Below are positions 53,168 through 61,023 of a DNA stretch of 64,000 nt, piece by piece. A program made the position numbers and the translations under genes. Below the pieces are notes generated by a model, which was not told the origin of the DNA, searched no databases, and was given only the letters and a program-made list of their open reading frames with translations. This DNA is from Fimbriiglobus ruber. GTDB lineage: Bacteria > Planctomycetota > Planctomycetia > Gemmatales > Gemmataceae. Within the stretch, counting starts at the first letter, position 1. Each line of letters opens with the position of its first letter. Location: the NCBI RefSeq assembly GCF_002197845.1, contig NZ_NIDE01000019.1, positions 582,712 to 646,711 of the forward strand. Reading direction: 5' to 3'.

Positions 53168-53374
53168 TCAGAACGACCGTTCTGGTTTCGCCGGCTTGCC
53201 CGAGGCGGCTTTCCGGATCGCGCTTTTCTTCCTGGACTTCTTCCGGCTTCGCTCTTCGCACGGCTTCTCGTAGTACTCGTGGGCTCGGATTTCTTTCTTC
53301 ATGCCGCTTCGCTCGATCAGTTTCTTGAATCGACGGAGGGCCGCGCCGATCGGTTCTCGGTCGTGAACGCGCAT
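53168..53374 (-). CDS. rpsU: Ribosomal protein bS21
   Basis: 68 residues, normal length. MRVHDREPIGAALRRFKKLIERSGMKKEIRAHEYYEKPCEERSRKK follows the bS21 pattern, then a Lys/Arg-rich tail. bS21 sits near the 3' end of 16S rRNA and aids initiation. It is a core gene in a stretch otherwise full of mobile genes and ends 10 nt from the HNH gene, convergent with it. Confidence 0.92.
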   Translation of the reverse strand: MRVHDREPIGAALRRFKKLIERSGMKKEIRAHEYYEKPCEERSRKKSRKKSAIRKAASGKPAKPERSF

Positions 53375-53575
53375 TCGTAATCACATGTCGCTCTCCAGAT
53401 GGTTTGTGCAGGGAGGGGAGTATACGGGCGTCGCGGGAGAATGGCATCTTGGGGGCGCGGGGGCGAACCGGAGGTTCGTCAGGAAGATCGGGGCGTTACC
53501 ACAGGTTGACGGTCCCCGCTCTCGTTCCTAACCTTCTGTTTTCTTCAGTCAAATTAGCGTTGTGGGAGTTTCAAG

Positions 53576-53800
53576 ATGACGTTCACGGAGGCAGTTGCTG
53601 AGTTATGGGCAAAGCATCCGAAAGCGGAGCTGAGCCCCTCAGTCAAGCGAGGGAAGGCGTTCGCCCGCGCTGCCCGGGTCGATTTTAAGGTGGAGAAAGG
53701 GGTGTATGTGGGGCGGGACACCGACGGGACGGAAGTGCTGGTGTATTTTAATGACACTGCTGAGGTGATTGCCTGTACTGAGATCGAGCCGGATGAGTGA
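53576..53800 (+). CDS. Hypothetical small protein
   Basis: 74 residues. FTEAVAELWAKHPKAELSPSVKRGKAFARAARVDFKVEKG, then a beta hairpin VYVGRDTDGTEVLVYFND. TTCAAG precedes the ATG. A single-gene module ended by R7, 10 nt after the stop. Confidence 0.65.
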   Translation: MTFTEAVAELWAKHPKAELSPSVKRGKAFARAARVDFKVEKGVYVGRDTDGTEVLVYFNDTAEVIACTEIEPDE

Positions 53801-53810
53801 CTGAAGATCG

Positions 53811-53890
53811 GGGCGTCCCGCTTCGGGTCGCGTGCTGCGTGGGTTCGCTTCGCTCCGTGCTTCGCACCAGGCCACTACGCCCGCTGACGC
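53811..53890 (+). repeat. Structured repeat R7
   Basis: Opens GGGCGTC, ends TGACGC. Hairpin 1 is CCCGCTTCGGG; hairpin 2 is GTGC (53857-53860), TTC, GCAC (53864-53867), the same as in R6. Confidence 0.75.
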
Positions 53891-53923
53891 GAGGCTCTTT
53901 CCGAGGCAGGTGGGCAAAGCAGG

Positions 53924-54400
53924 TTATTTGGCCGGTTCTGGTGCTGCGACCGGTTCGGTGACAATTTCGTCGGTATCTGCCGAGAAGGTCAGCGAGAGCC
54001 CTACACCCATGCTGACCAACTCGCCCAACGCAGTGACTGGCAGGTCGAGGCATTCGCTTGTTGCGGCGAAGCAGTTCAACCCGATATCCCATCCGCGGCC
54101 ACGCAGGCCTAAGAGTGCTGGCCCCTTGACGTGGAGACGTCCCAGCCAGGCGGTAACTTGGTATTGAAGCGACCGCTCGCGCTCGTCATCAGCTGTGAAG
54201 AGCTTCCACCCGCCACGGTCATGGATGCTGTCGAAGACCCGTTCGGTTCCGTCGGGTCGCTTGAATCGTTTATGCTCACCGCGTCGCCACGAGTGGTCGG
54301 GGTTCCAACCGAGCGCTGACGTCACATCTTCGGGTTCCAAGTCGTCTCCCACCACTATCAGGGTGACCGAGCAACAGTGCGCCTCACGCATATCTGCCAT
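53924..54400 (-). CDS. DUF4279-like protein
   Basis: 158 residues. VTLIVVGDDLEPEDVTSALGWNPDHSWRRGEH, then GGWKLFTADDERERSLQYQ and a C-terminal strand CLDLPVTALGELVSMG. The layout resembles DUF4279, a family sometimes seen among immunity proteins; that link is weak. Antiparallel to the cassette genes on either side. Confidence 0.55.
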   Translation of the reverse strand: MADMREAHCCSVTLIVVGDDLEPEDVTSALGWNPDHSWRRGEHKRFKRPDGTERVFDSIHDRGGWKLFTADDERERSLQYQVTAWLGRLHVKGPALLGLRGRGWDIGLNCFAATSECLDLPVTALGELVSMGVGLSLTFSADTDEIVTEPVAAPEPAK

Positions 54401-54483
54401 CCAGCCTCCTCCGCCAAACGATAGTTTATTTGTTACAAGCTAGCCGACCCAACTTCAACCGCGAAGCATTTCCTTACCCGGCG

Positions 54484-55125
54484 TTACTGTTTATTGAGGA
54501 CGAGATCGATCACCCAGCACCCTCTGACGTGAGGCCCAGGCCCCCGACAGTGGGTCAGGATGTCCTCGTTGTCACACCCGGCGTCCTGGAGGGCGTCGGC
54601 AAGAATGGGCATGCGGTCGAAGGCTCGGTCTTCGTAAATGCCATGAGCGAGGGAAAGGACGGTGGGGGTGAGGTATGAGGGGGAGAGGGTGATGGGGTGG
54701 AAGGGGAAGATGTCGCGGATGAGTGAGGATTGCGCTTGTCGTTCCGCGGCCGAGCCGATTACAGAGACAGTAGCCACTTCTTGCAAGATGTCACTGAGTA
54801 AGTCAATTGAGAGATCTGGACTCGACGCACATGACATTGCATACGCCACAACGCCATTCATTTCACTGTCCCCCCAACTAGCCTCCTCAAATGCCTCTTG
54901 TGCTTTCCCCGAACACTTATCAAGGTCGCTGTAGGAGATGTCTCCGTCTGCGTATCGTTCTGACGATTCCACTGCTCGCCGACAGCGGATGTCTGTGATT
55001 AGATTCCACACTCTTCGGCACGCCGCACAGCCAAGTAGTCTTTCCTGCCGGTCACGCCCTCGGAATCGAAAATACTCCAGCATTGGCATCGGATCAGTCC
55101 CCGCCAGCCATTCCTCTTCCGTCAT
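54484..55125 (-). CDS. Gemmataceae-type family protein (TEEEWL ... RGC)
   Basis: 213 residues. MTEEEWLAGTDPMPMLEYFR, then RQERLLGCAACRRVWNLI and the tail RMPILADALQDAGC...LTHCRGPGPHVRGCW. Its N-terminus matches 24918 and its tail matches both 24918 and 24154, so at least three members occur here. Function unknown. Confidence 0.8.
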   Translation of the reverse strand: MTEEEWLAGTDPMPMLEYFRFRGRDRQERLLGCAACRRVWNLITDIRCRRAVESSERYADGDISYSDLDKCSGKAQEAFEEASWGDSEMNGVVAYAMSCASSPDLSIDLLSDILQEVATVSVIGSAAERQAQSSLIRDIFPFHPITLSPSYLTPTVLSLAHGIYEDRAFDRMPILADALQDAGCDNEDILTHCRGPGPHVRGCWVIDLVLNKQ

Positions 55126-55281
55126 CGGTTGCCCTCCTCGTGGGATTCTACCGGGTTTTCAGGGGGTTGGGAGACGCTCCCGGGACCCGCTCGGTCCTGC
55201 TTCCCGGTGCAGATAGTTCTTGAACGAAGGGGCCACCGGGCCTACTCTTCGCCCACGCATGGGCAATCAAGCCCGGCATAA

Positions 55282-55527
55282 ATGATGGGCACACTTATGG
55301 AAAAGAGAGAACATCCTCACCCAGGCTGGGATCTGGCCATGTCCTGTAAGGGCAAGTTCAAACGCGGCGACAAGGTAAGGACGCGAGGAGATTTTGGAGG
55401 ATTTAACCTCACCGTGGTTACAGTTCATAACGAGCATTTCGCAACCTGTTGGGGCTATGGCAAGAACCGCCATTTTAACATGAACGTGCTGGAACACGTC
55501 CCATCGAGGGAATCGGACCCCGCATGA
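55282..55527 (+). CDS. Small phage-like protein (DUF2158-like)
   Basis: 81 residues; starts at 55297 or 55339 (MSCKGKFKRGD) are possible. KFKRGDKVRTRGDFGGFNLTVVTV, then ATCWGYGKNRHFNMNVLE resembles the small beta domain of YodC/DUF2158 proteins. Its stop overlaps the next start (ATGA). Confidence 0.6.
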   Translation: MMGTLMEKREHPHPGWDLAMSCKGKFKRGDKVRTRGDFGGFNLTVVTVHNEHFATCWGYGKNRHFNMNVLEHVPSRESDPA

Positions 55528-55701
55528 CCCCCGAGGAACTCCGCACTGCCGGTGAAACTCTGTTCGGCCAGAAGTGGCAAACCGCCCTCGCGAGAGTTCT
55601 ACCCGTGAACCCACGAACAGTCCGCAGGTGGCTCTCGGGGACAGAAAGATCACCCGGCGATAGCGGAGAGAATCAAGTCATTGTCTCCTCCGGGAGGGTG
55701 A
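55524..55701 (+). pseudogene. HTH-like mini-protein, copy 5, frameshifted
   Basis: MTPEELRTAGETLFGQKWQT, then VNPRTVRRWLSG in frame. After about 55645 the family ending HPAIAERIKSL is in another frame, stopping at 55701. The primary frame instead runs into repeat R8 and beyond. One indel near 55645 explains this. Confidence 0.7.
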
Positions 55702-55709
55702 GGAGGTAT

Positions 55710-55791
55710 GGGCGTTCCCCTTCGGGTCGCGTGCTTCCGGGCTCGCTAAACGCTCGGTCCTTACGGACCAAGCCCTCCCGCACGCTAACGC
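55710..55791 (+). repeat. Structured repeat R8
   Basis: Opens GGGCGTT and ends TAACGC, so the closing stem keeps pairing (GCGTT/AACGC) although a base differs from the other copies: a compensatory change. Hairpin 1 is CCC-TTC-GGG; hairpin 2 is GGTCC (55756-55760), TTAC, GGACC (55765-55769). Confidence 0.75.
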
Positions 55792-55879
55792 AAGAGAAGG
55801 TGGCTCTGCCCCCTCGCCTACAAGCCCCTCGCTGCGCTCGCCTACGGTTCGTGGCGGGTGGCTCGCTTAGTTGAATTTC

Positions 55880-56845
55880 TCAGGCCTCGACAAGCTGCGC
55901 GATTACGTCAACCGGAATCGTGGCGAAATCGAAATTGGTTTGCCACTGCTCTGGACCCATCGTCAGTTCAAGCCGAGTGTAGACACACGGCTCTGCCTTA
56001 GTGTCTCCGATCTCGTTGAGAAATGCTTGCAGCACTTTCACCGCGGGTTGCATCGCCGCTTTATCGTTGCGGGTGACCACCTCCTCGATTCGCCGCAGAG
56101 AATCCACCACGCTGCCGATGTACCCGCGTAACGGGAACTCATCGGGCAGTGCCTCAAGGTCTGGCTTCACATCCTTGCCCCAGCTACTGAAGTTGTTCAG
56201 AAGCTCGCTCTTCATGAAAAAGAAGTCGAGGCTGTGCTGTATCGCCTCGTCCGGGTTCGGGGTAGCCAGTTTCGACAGTCCCGAAATCTTCCCAAGCGGC
56301 ATCCCGCAGTGCTGCGTGTAATTTCGCAGCTTGTAGATGAAGCGATAGGAAAAGTGACCGTCGTACTCTTTTGCTGTAGCGTCCTTGAAGTCTGCCACTT
56401 GCGTAGAGTTGTCACCGTAGATCCGCTTTAACCGGGTTTCCGTGTGGTCGAGATAGGTACGCATCGACGAGAGGAAGTTCAGAACCCGCTGATTAAGCCA
56501 AATCGCCAGTCTGGCCACCCATTCACGGGTCACCCCCGCCTCGGAAGAGTACGACTGCTCGATGTCCTTGATGGATTTCTCGAACTCCTTGGCGTTAAGG
56601 TAAGCGATCTCGATGACCTGCCGCGCAGCGCGGAACTTCGCGAGCTGATCCGCGGCATCGTTGTACGAGGCGAACTCTTCCGGTGTCAGCATCCGAAGAA
56701 CTGCGAAGTCTTCTGAAACGGGAGGCTTTCCGAGAACGGCGGTTCCTCTGGTTCCCAGACGGGGCGTGTTCGGGAAATGCTCCTGCACAATCCCCAATGC
56801 CACGGGTGTCAGGTATTCCATGATCGGGATCAATTGATTCGCCAT
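55880..56845 (-). CDS. RX4H (HEPN-like) protein
   Basis: 321 residues, helical. YKLRNYTQHCGMP holds RX4H (R174-H179), a HEPN-type catalytic pattern. AARQVIEIAYLNAKEFEKSI and VVDSLRRIEEVVTRND are long helices. HEPN nucleases often serve in defence, but there is no visible partner gene. Its length and the motif are suggestive rather than decisive. Confidence 0.6.
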   Translation of the reverse strand: MANQLIPIMEYLTPVALGIVQEHFPNTPRLGTRGTAVLGKPPVSEDFAVLRMLTPEEFASYNDAADQLAKFRAARQVIEIAYLNAKEFEKSIKDIEQSYSSEAGVTREWVARLAIWLNQRVLNFLSSMRTYLDHTETRLKRIYGDNSTQVADFKDATAKEYDGHFSYRFIYKLRNYTQHCGMPLGKISGLSKLATPNPDEAIQHSLDFFFMKSELLNNFSSWGKDVKPDLEALPDEFPLRGYIGSVVDSLRRIEEVVTRNDKAAMQPAVKVLQAFLNEIGDTKAEPCVYTRLELTMGPEQWQTNFDFATIPVDVIAQLVEA

Positions 56846-57026
56846 CGCGTACCTCCTCCGGTCAAATTACTGACGGTTAACGCGGCGTCACTTCTTTCCC
56901 GGCGGCGACCATGCCTTGATGTCGATTTCGGTCACGTTGTCCCTGGGCCGGATCGACTCCCGGCGGCCCAGCGTGAGTTCCCGGTGCATGTCGTGCAGAT
57001 TCCTGCCGGTGACCCGGACCGACGAC

Positions 57027-57164
57027 ATGGACGTCCTGAGCGACCTCCTCGGCGACCTGATGCACTGGGCCGACCGCAACAACTGCGACTTCGAAGCCGC
57101 GAGCCTACGAGCCCAAAGCCACTACGAGGCGGAAACCGGTGGAGTGGCCAAGGTCACTACTTAA
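57027..57164 (+). CDS. Small phage-like protein, probably 5'-truncated
   Basis: 45 residues: MDVLSDLLGDLMHWADRNNCDFEAASLRAQSHYEAET, resembling the end of a small phage or plasmid protein. A terminator lies 35 nt downstream. The sequence before the ATG carries an overlapping minus-strand ORF of similar quality (56888-57082), so the 5' part is doubtful. Confidence 0.5.
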   Translation: MDVLSDLLGDLMHWADRNNCDFEAASLRAQSHYEAETGGVAKVTT

Positions 57165-57198
57165 TCCGCCGGGCCACCACTCCAGACCCCGCCGGTAA

Positions 57199-57218
57199 CC
57201 CCGAGCGGGGTTTTCTTT
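57199..57218 (+). terminator. Intrinsic terminator
   Basis: CCCCG-AG-CGGGG followed by TTTTCTTT, after the small gene at 57027. The loop as drawn is very short, so the top pair probably opens. Confidence 0.7.
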
Positions 57219-57309
57219 GGCCTGTTACACCATCGAAGGCGCCCCCCCCCGGAGGCTCAAGCCCGGTTACCCTAAGGCATAACGAGTCGATGAAATTAAC
57301 CCATTGAGT

Positions 57310-58278
57310 TCAATCCCCTGATGCTCCTCGCTTCGCCGCTCCGACCATACTCAGCAATTTCGCCTTGTCCGCCATCACCCCGTTCGTGTTGAGAAACGTG
57401 AAGTTAGGTGTCGCCGAGATTACTTGGCGCGCTCCAAAGCAGGTCCATCGGTTGAAGAGAGCCGCGCCTTCTGGCTTCACACCCAGGATGGGCGGTTGCC
57501 TTTCGTAGCGTGCAATGGCGATCAGCCTTCGGGTCAGCGGGAACGTCAGGACGGTGCCAGGCGTTGCGACCGTGAGCCGCTTCGTGGGGTCAGTATCCTT
57601 GGTCGGCCACACGCTGACGGGAGCATCGGAACAGAGCAGGTCGGGTGCATCCGGGGCAAGTACCCCCAATGTCCAATAACGCTCATTTAAAACTGGTAGA
57701 AGCTCGTCAATCATCTGCTTGACCATTATCTGGACGTGAGTCGTCTGGTCGAGATCGACCGTGTACTCTTCGCTGAGGGCCAACCGCTTGAAGTTCTCGA
57801 ATTCGCTATCTGGTACAACATGGCCGAGCGTCTCCATCGTTTGCCGAAACTGGGCCCACCCTTCAGGTGTTGAAAACATTTCCCGCAGCTCGGCCTTCAT
57901 GTTGCGGTCGACCGCGTTTGCAACTGTTTTTCGCGTACCCTGCAGCCTCGTGACTTGGATCGCGACGAAGTTGAGGAACCAGACAAAATCGTCCCCCGAC
58001 GGCAATTTCTGATCTTGGACGATAGATCGAAGCACGCGGGCAAATTCGCCCTCTAGCATCGCCAGCACCTTCTCCACTTGGTCGGGGTCTTCTTCAACCC
58101 CGAGATCCACAACGTACAAATCCTTCTCTCGGGCGGTGTTTTCGGGGCTGGCACGCCACTCTTTGCAGGTACTCAGATCGACAACGAACAGTTCGCCGTC
58201 CGGCTTACCAGACATGGTAAAGGCCGAGAGGTAGAACTTCGGTAGGTAGTGGCTTTTCCGTGGCCTTTTCGGCTTCAT
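57310..58278 (-). CDS. DUF4238 protein
   Basis: 322 residues. SHYLPKFYLSAFTMSGKP is the typical DUF4238 start (HY.P..YL..F), and TREKDLYVVD and DLLCSDAPVSVWP also fit. Members occur in many mobile regions; the biochemical role is unknown. Antiparallel to the pseudogene at 58464. Confidence 0.82.
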   Translation of the reverse strand: MKPKRPRKSHYLPKFYLSAFTMSGKPDGELFVVDLSTCKEWRASPENTAREKDLYVVDLGVEEDPDQVEKVLAMLEGEFARVLRSIVQDQKLPSGDDFVWFLNFVAIQVTRLQGTRKTVANAVDRNMKAELREMFSTPEGWAQFRQTMETLGHVVPDSEFENFKRLALSEEYTVDLDQTTHVQIMVKQMIDELLPVLNERYWTLGVLAPDAPDLLCSDAPVSVWPTKDTDPTKRLTVATPGTVLTFPLTRRLIAIARYERQPPILGVKPEGAALFNRWTCFGARQVISATPNFTFLNTNGVMADKAKLLSMVGAAKRGASGD

Positions 58279-58463
58279 TTGGTCGCCTGCGTTCTCGATT
58301 CTGAAGGTGATATATTACCTCTTTACTTGAAAAGAGGGCGATTATAGAAGTTGGTTCGCAGCCACGACATGTTAAGGGTGTCTCTGAGTGGACCAAAAGA
58401 CGGCTACTCAAGCCCCGTTACCCCGCTTGCCGATATTACCAAGACCCAGGAGGAGCCGAACGA

Positions 58464-58659
58464 ATGACACCGTTCGCACGCGTTGATCGGTGCTGCCCGA
58501 AATGCCAGAGTACGGATTACTTGTTCCGAGCCAGGAAGACGGTCGAGAAGGGAGCGAGAAGTTCGCGGAGACGAAGTACAGGTGTCGCGCTTGCTCGAAC
58601 GAGTGGCGGAGCGAATCCCGGCACCGCCTGAGCCGCCGAAAGTGGAAGAGGCAGCGTGA
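58464..58659 (+). pseudogene. Zinc-ribbon protein gene with two frameshifts
   Basis: MTPFARVDRCCPKCQSTDYLFRARKT is followed in another frame by AETKYRCRACSNEWR and in a third by VAERIPAPPEPPKVEEAA, stopping at 58659. The two CxxC pairs (CPKC, CRAC) would complete a zinc ribbon. The two indels are near 58545 and 58612. Upstream AGGAGGAGCC is a good ribosome-binding site. Confidence 0.6.
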
Positions 58660-58661
58660 GC

Positions 58662-59117
58662 CTACGCGACCCTCATCTCTGCCAGGGACGCATGGGCATT
58701 TCCTCCGGAGATGTCTGGTGTGACGACGAGTTCTAACTCGATGACCCCGGGCAGGTCCACCCGGTAGTCCTCCACCTCTTCTATTGATCCGCTGGCGCTG
58801 AAGTTCCACTGCTGCCGAACAATCTCCCTGGGTTCTGACGCCGCGTTCACCCACCTGAGAACGAATTCTTGCGTCCGGGTGTAGGCATCTGCCACGAACC
58901 GCAGGCGGATACGCCGGATATGTTGGGGGCCGTCGAACACCAGGCGGATGGTTTGTGGCCCGGGGCGGGAGGCACGCCAGCCAGTACCCGGGAGGAGTGC
59001 GGCTTCGACCGGGTGTTCCGGTTCTTCAGAGCTGACTTCGACCCTCGCCACGCTATCCGGGTTCATCCACACATCAGCCGGGGCGGGTTGGTCGGACGGG
59101 ATAATACTCTTCCTCAT
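58662..59117 (-). CDS. Conserved carbohydrate-binding-like protein
   Basis: 151 residues from MRKSIIP (59117). ARVEVSSEEPEHPVEAALL, GPQTIRLVFDGPQHIRRIRLRF, TRTQEFVLRWV and EIVRQQWNFS are strong conserved-looking blocks of a beta-sandwich resembling a discoidin/F5-8 fold. I recall similar proteins in many bacteria. The role is unknown. Confidence 0.75.
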   Translation of the reverse strand: MRKSIIPSDQPAPADVWMNPDSVARVEVSSEEPEHPVEAALLPGTGWRASRPGPQTIRLVFDGPQHIRRIRLRFVADAYTRTQEFVLRWVNAASEPREIVRQQWNFSASGSIEEVEDYRVDLPGVIELELVVTPDISGGNAHASLAEMRVA

Positions 59118-59412
59118 GGCACTCTCCGGGAACCGGGGGGAAGCGGTCATCATACCCGCTTGGGGCAGGTTCAGGGGGCCATTCCGTGAGTCCGCGGGTC
59201 AAGGGCGATGGCAAGCGGGGGGCAACATACAGCCTGGGGCGTTAAAACGGGCCTGACGGAGGGGCGAAAAGTCGGGTTTCGGGACTCGAAAACCGGGTTA
59301 AGGCAGGGAGGGCAGAATTAAGATGGTTACCCTACAGGCGTCTCCCCGAGGTTTCACATCGGGCTTTTTGACCCGCGACAACGGCGGGGTTTTTCTCCGA
59401 GAAAATCTCACC

Positions 59413-60024
59413 CTACGGATTGAGCCAAGACAAGCCCTTTACAACGTGCCGGATGGTTTCATCCTCGACTCCGTAGATGCCGGAAATGGCTTCGATGGTC
59501 ATGCCCCGGCAGTACAAAATTCGGATATTGGTTGCCATCGGCCAAGTCAGCTTTCGCTCGATTTTAGCGGCGCGTCCCTTCGCCCACATGTCGCGGATGT
59601 TGTCCTGATTCGTCCCGAGGAACAAGTGGGCCGGATTCACGCAACGTCGATTGTCGCAGCGATGGCAGACTTGCAGGCCGGCGGGAATTGGCCCGACCAA
59701 TCGCTCGTAAGCGAAACGGTGGGCCCGTACCTTGGTGTACTTTCCGATGCCCATAATGCCGTATCCCTTCGGGTGCCGGTAGCAGGCCCACTCCCAGCAT
59801 CCCGTTTCGGGATTCACGGCGTACTTCTGGTGGAACCGTTCGAGCGGATCGCCGAACTGGAGAATGCCCTCGGTGTTGCCGTGGCGCGACATCCGAGTGT
59901 AATGCTTCGGGCACATGCCCTTAGTCTTCGCTGTTTGCTGGCATCCTTCGACGGAGCATGGAGGCTTAGCCTTGCGTCCGCACTTGCGCTTCTCGGTAAC
60001 TGTGTTTATTGTGCCTTCAGCCAT
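59413..60024 (-). CDS. HNH endonuclease
   Basis: 203 residues. CSVEGCQQTAKTKGMCPKHYTRM is an N-terminal zinc knuckle; YAVNPETGCWEWACYRHPKGYGIMG and LQVCHRCDNRRCVNPAHLFLGT form the HNH core. A C-terminal helix-turn-helix-like part has IEAISGIYGVEDETIRHVV. It is a different HNH subtype from 52478 and 61470. Probably a selfish phage element. Confidence 0.88.
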   Translation of the reverse strand: MAEGTINTVTEKRKCGRKAKPPCSVEGCQQTAKTKGMCPKHYTRMSRHGNTEGILQFGDPLERFHQKYAVNPETGCWEWACYRHPKGYGIMGIGKYTKVRAHRFAYERLVGPIPAGLQVCHRCDNRRCVNPAHLFLGTNQDNIRDMWAKGRAAKIERKLTWPMATNIRILYCRGMTIEAISGIYGVEDETIRHVVKGLSWLNP

Positions 60025-60124
60025 CGCGACTCCATTCGCTTTCGGTTAGGAACCTCGCACGCGTGCCACCGCTGCGGGGTTTCGTCTATCTGTGGCAGAG
60101 TTTCAGCGGAGTGTCAACGACTCG

Positions 60125-60277
60125 TCACTCTTTGGGCCGCTTCCGGCCCCGCGGCTTGACGCTCGGCCCCCGGTCGACGCCCTCTGCGTAGGCGGGCGGG
60201 CACTTCCGGACGGGATGACCCAGGTAGGTCTCGGCTTCTTCGATGTTCGATTCGGATTCCTTATCGCCGTCCGGCAT
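60125..60277 (-). CDS. Hypothetical 50-residue protein
   Basis: MPDGDKESESNIEEAETYLG, then PAYAEGVDRGPSVKPRGRKRPKE. Acidic front and basic back. It overlaps the end of the next upstream gene by 17 nt. Short, so moderate confidence only. Confidence 0.5.
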   Translation of the reverse strand: MPDGDKESESNIEEAETYLGHPVRKCPPAYAEGVDRGPSVKPRGRKRPKE

Positions 60278-60455
60278 ACGCAAGCATCCCAATCATGTCC
60301 AACGCACTCATCATGTCGCGGTACTTGGCCGCCTGCTCGGCGAACTGTTCACGGTCCTCGCGCGGCGCCTGGCGGAATTTCCGCATCTGCTCGTCGTGCA
60401 GAAGGCGGAGGAGGCGCTTGCTGCCGAGGGAAACGCTGTGAACGTTTGAGAACAT
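60261..60455 (-). CDS. Hypothetical small helical protein
   Basis: 64 residues. SKRLLRLLHDEQMRKFRQAPREDREQFAEQAAKYRDMM is strongly helical and charged, then a hydrophobic end MIGMLAYA. Overlaps the downstream small gene. Unrecognised. Confidence 0.6.
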   Translation of the reverse strand: MFSNVHSVSLGSKRLLRLLHDEQMRKFRQAPREDREQFAEQAAKYRDMMSALDMIGMLAYAGRR

Positions 60456-60536
60456 CCAGGAGGCCGTTTAGAGTTCAGAATCACGTGACGTTTAGCACAA
60501 GATGTGGGGAGATGCCAGCGGTTCCAGGTTCGTCCA

Positions 60537-60716
60537 TCACGCGCCCGATTTCCCACCGCACGGGATTGCGCCGTCCGAAGATCGACGGCTATGAAGCCGG
60601 CGGGGATGGGGGATCATCTCTTGCCGGTGCGGGACGCGGCGATGGACCGCGATCATTCCGTAATGGCACGGTTCTGCGGAGACGTAATGAAAGGCATCGT
60701 CCGTGCTGCCGGTCAT
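60537..60716 (-). CDS. Hypothetical 59-residue protein
   Basis: [29 protein letters not shown] and a His/Arg-rich tail. ATGA overlap with the GapR-like gene upstream. No domain seen; translational coupling is the main support. Confidence 0.45.
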   Translation of the reverse strand: MTGSTDDAFHYVSAEPCHYGMIAVHRRVPHRQEMIPHPRRLHSRRSSDGAIPCGGKSGA

Positions 60717-60994
60717 GCCGCCTCCTCGTCGTCTTCCAACTCGGGGGCCATCCCGAGGGCACGGAGGTAGGTATCGAGAATCGATTCCTGCTCGTCGCGT
60801 TCGCTGGCGTCCAGCTTCCGGAGCTTGATAATCTGGCGAATCGCCTTCACGTCAAAGCCATTTCCTTTAGCTTCGGCGAATACGTCGCGGATGTCACCCG
60901 CGATCGCGGCCTTCTCTTCTTCCAACTTCTCGACTCGCTCGATAACACTCCTAAGTTGGTCGGCTGACTGACTGGTGTCGATCATGGTTTTCAT
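60713..60994 (-). CDS. GapR-like DUF2312 nucleoid protein
   Basis: 93 residues. [52 protein letters not shown] is the GapR core: a helical dimer that surrounds over-wound DNA in Caulobacter. Phage encode similar proteins. It follows SSB in the recombination module, where it could help replication; that is inference. Confidence 0.88.
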   Translation of the reverse strand: MKTMIDTSQSADQLRSVIERVEKLEEEKAAIAGDIRDVFAEAKGNGFDVKAIRQIIKLRKLDASERDEQESILDTYLRALGMAPELEDDEEAA

Positions 60995-61023
60995 GGCTAA
61001 ATCCTTTCTGTTTGGTTGCTAAT

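Noticed and set aside
2306..55791. R elements as integron attC sites
   Set aside because: The ends are GGGCGTY and TGACGC, not RYYYAAC and GTTRRRY, and the two-hairpin interior does not match an attC fold.
2306..55791. R elements as simple transcription terminators
   Set aside because: None is followed by a T-run, and the conserved closing stem and paired inner hairpins exceed what termination needs.
56888..57082. Minus-strand ORF of 64 codons
   Set aside because: It overlaps the more protein-like plus-strand gene at 57027 and may be only the decayed end of a lost gene (TLGRRESIRPRD); support was too weak to list.
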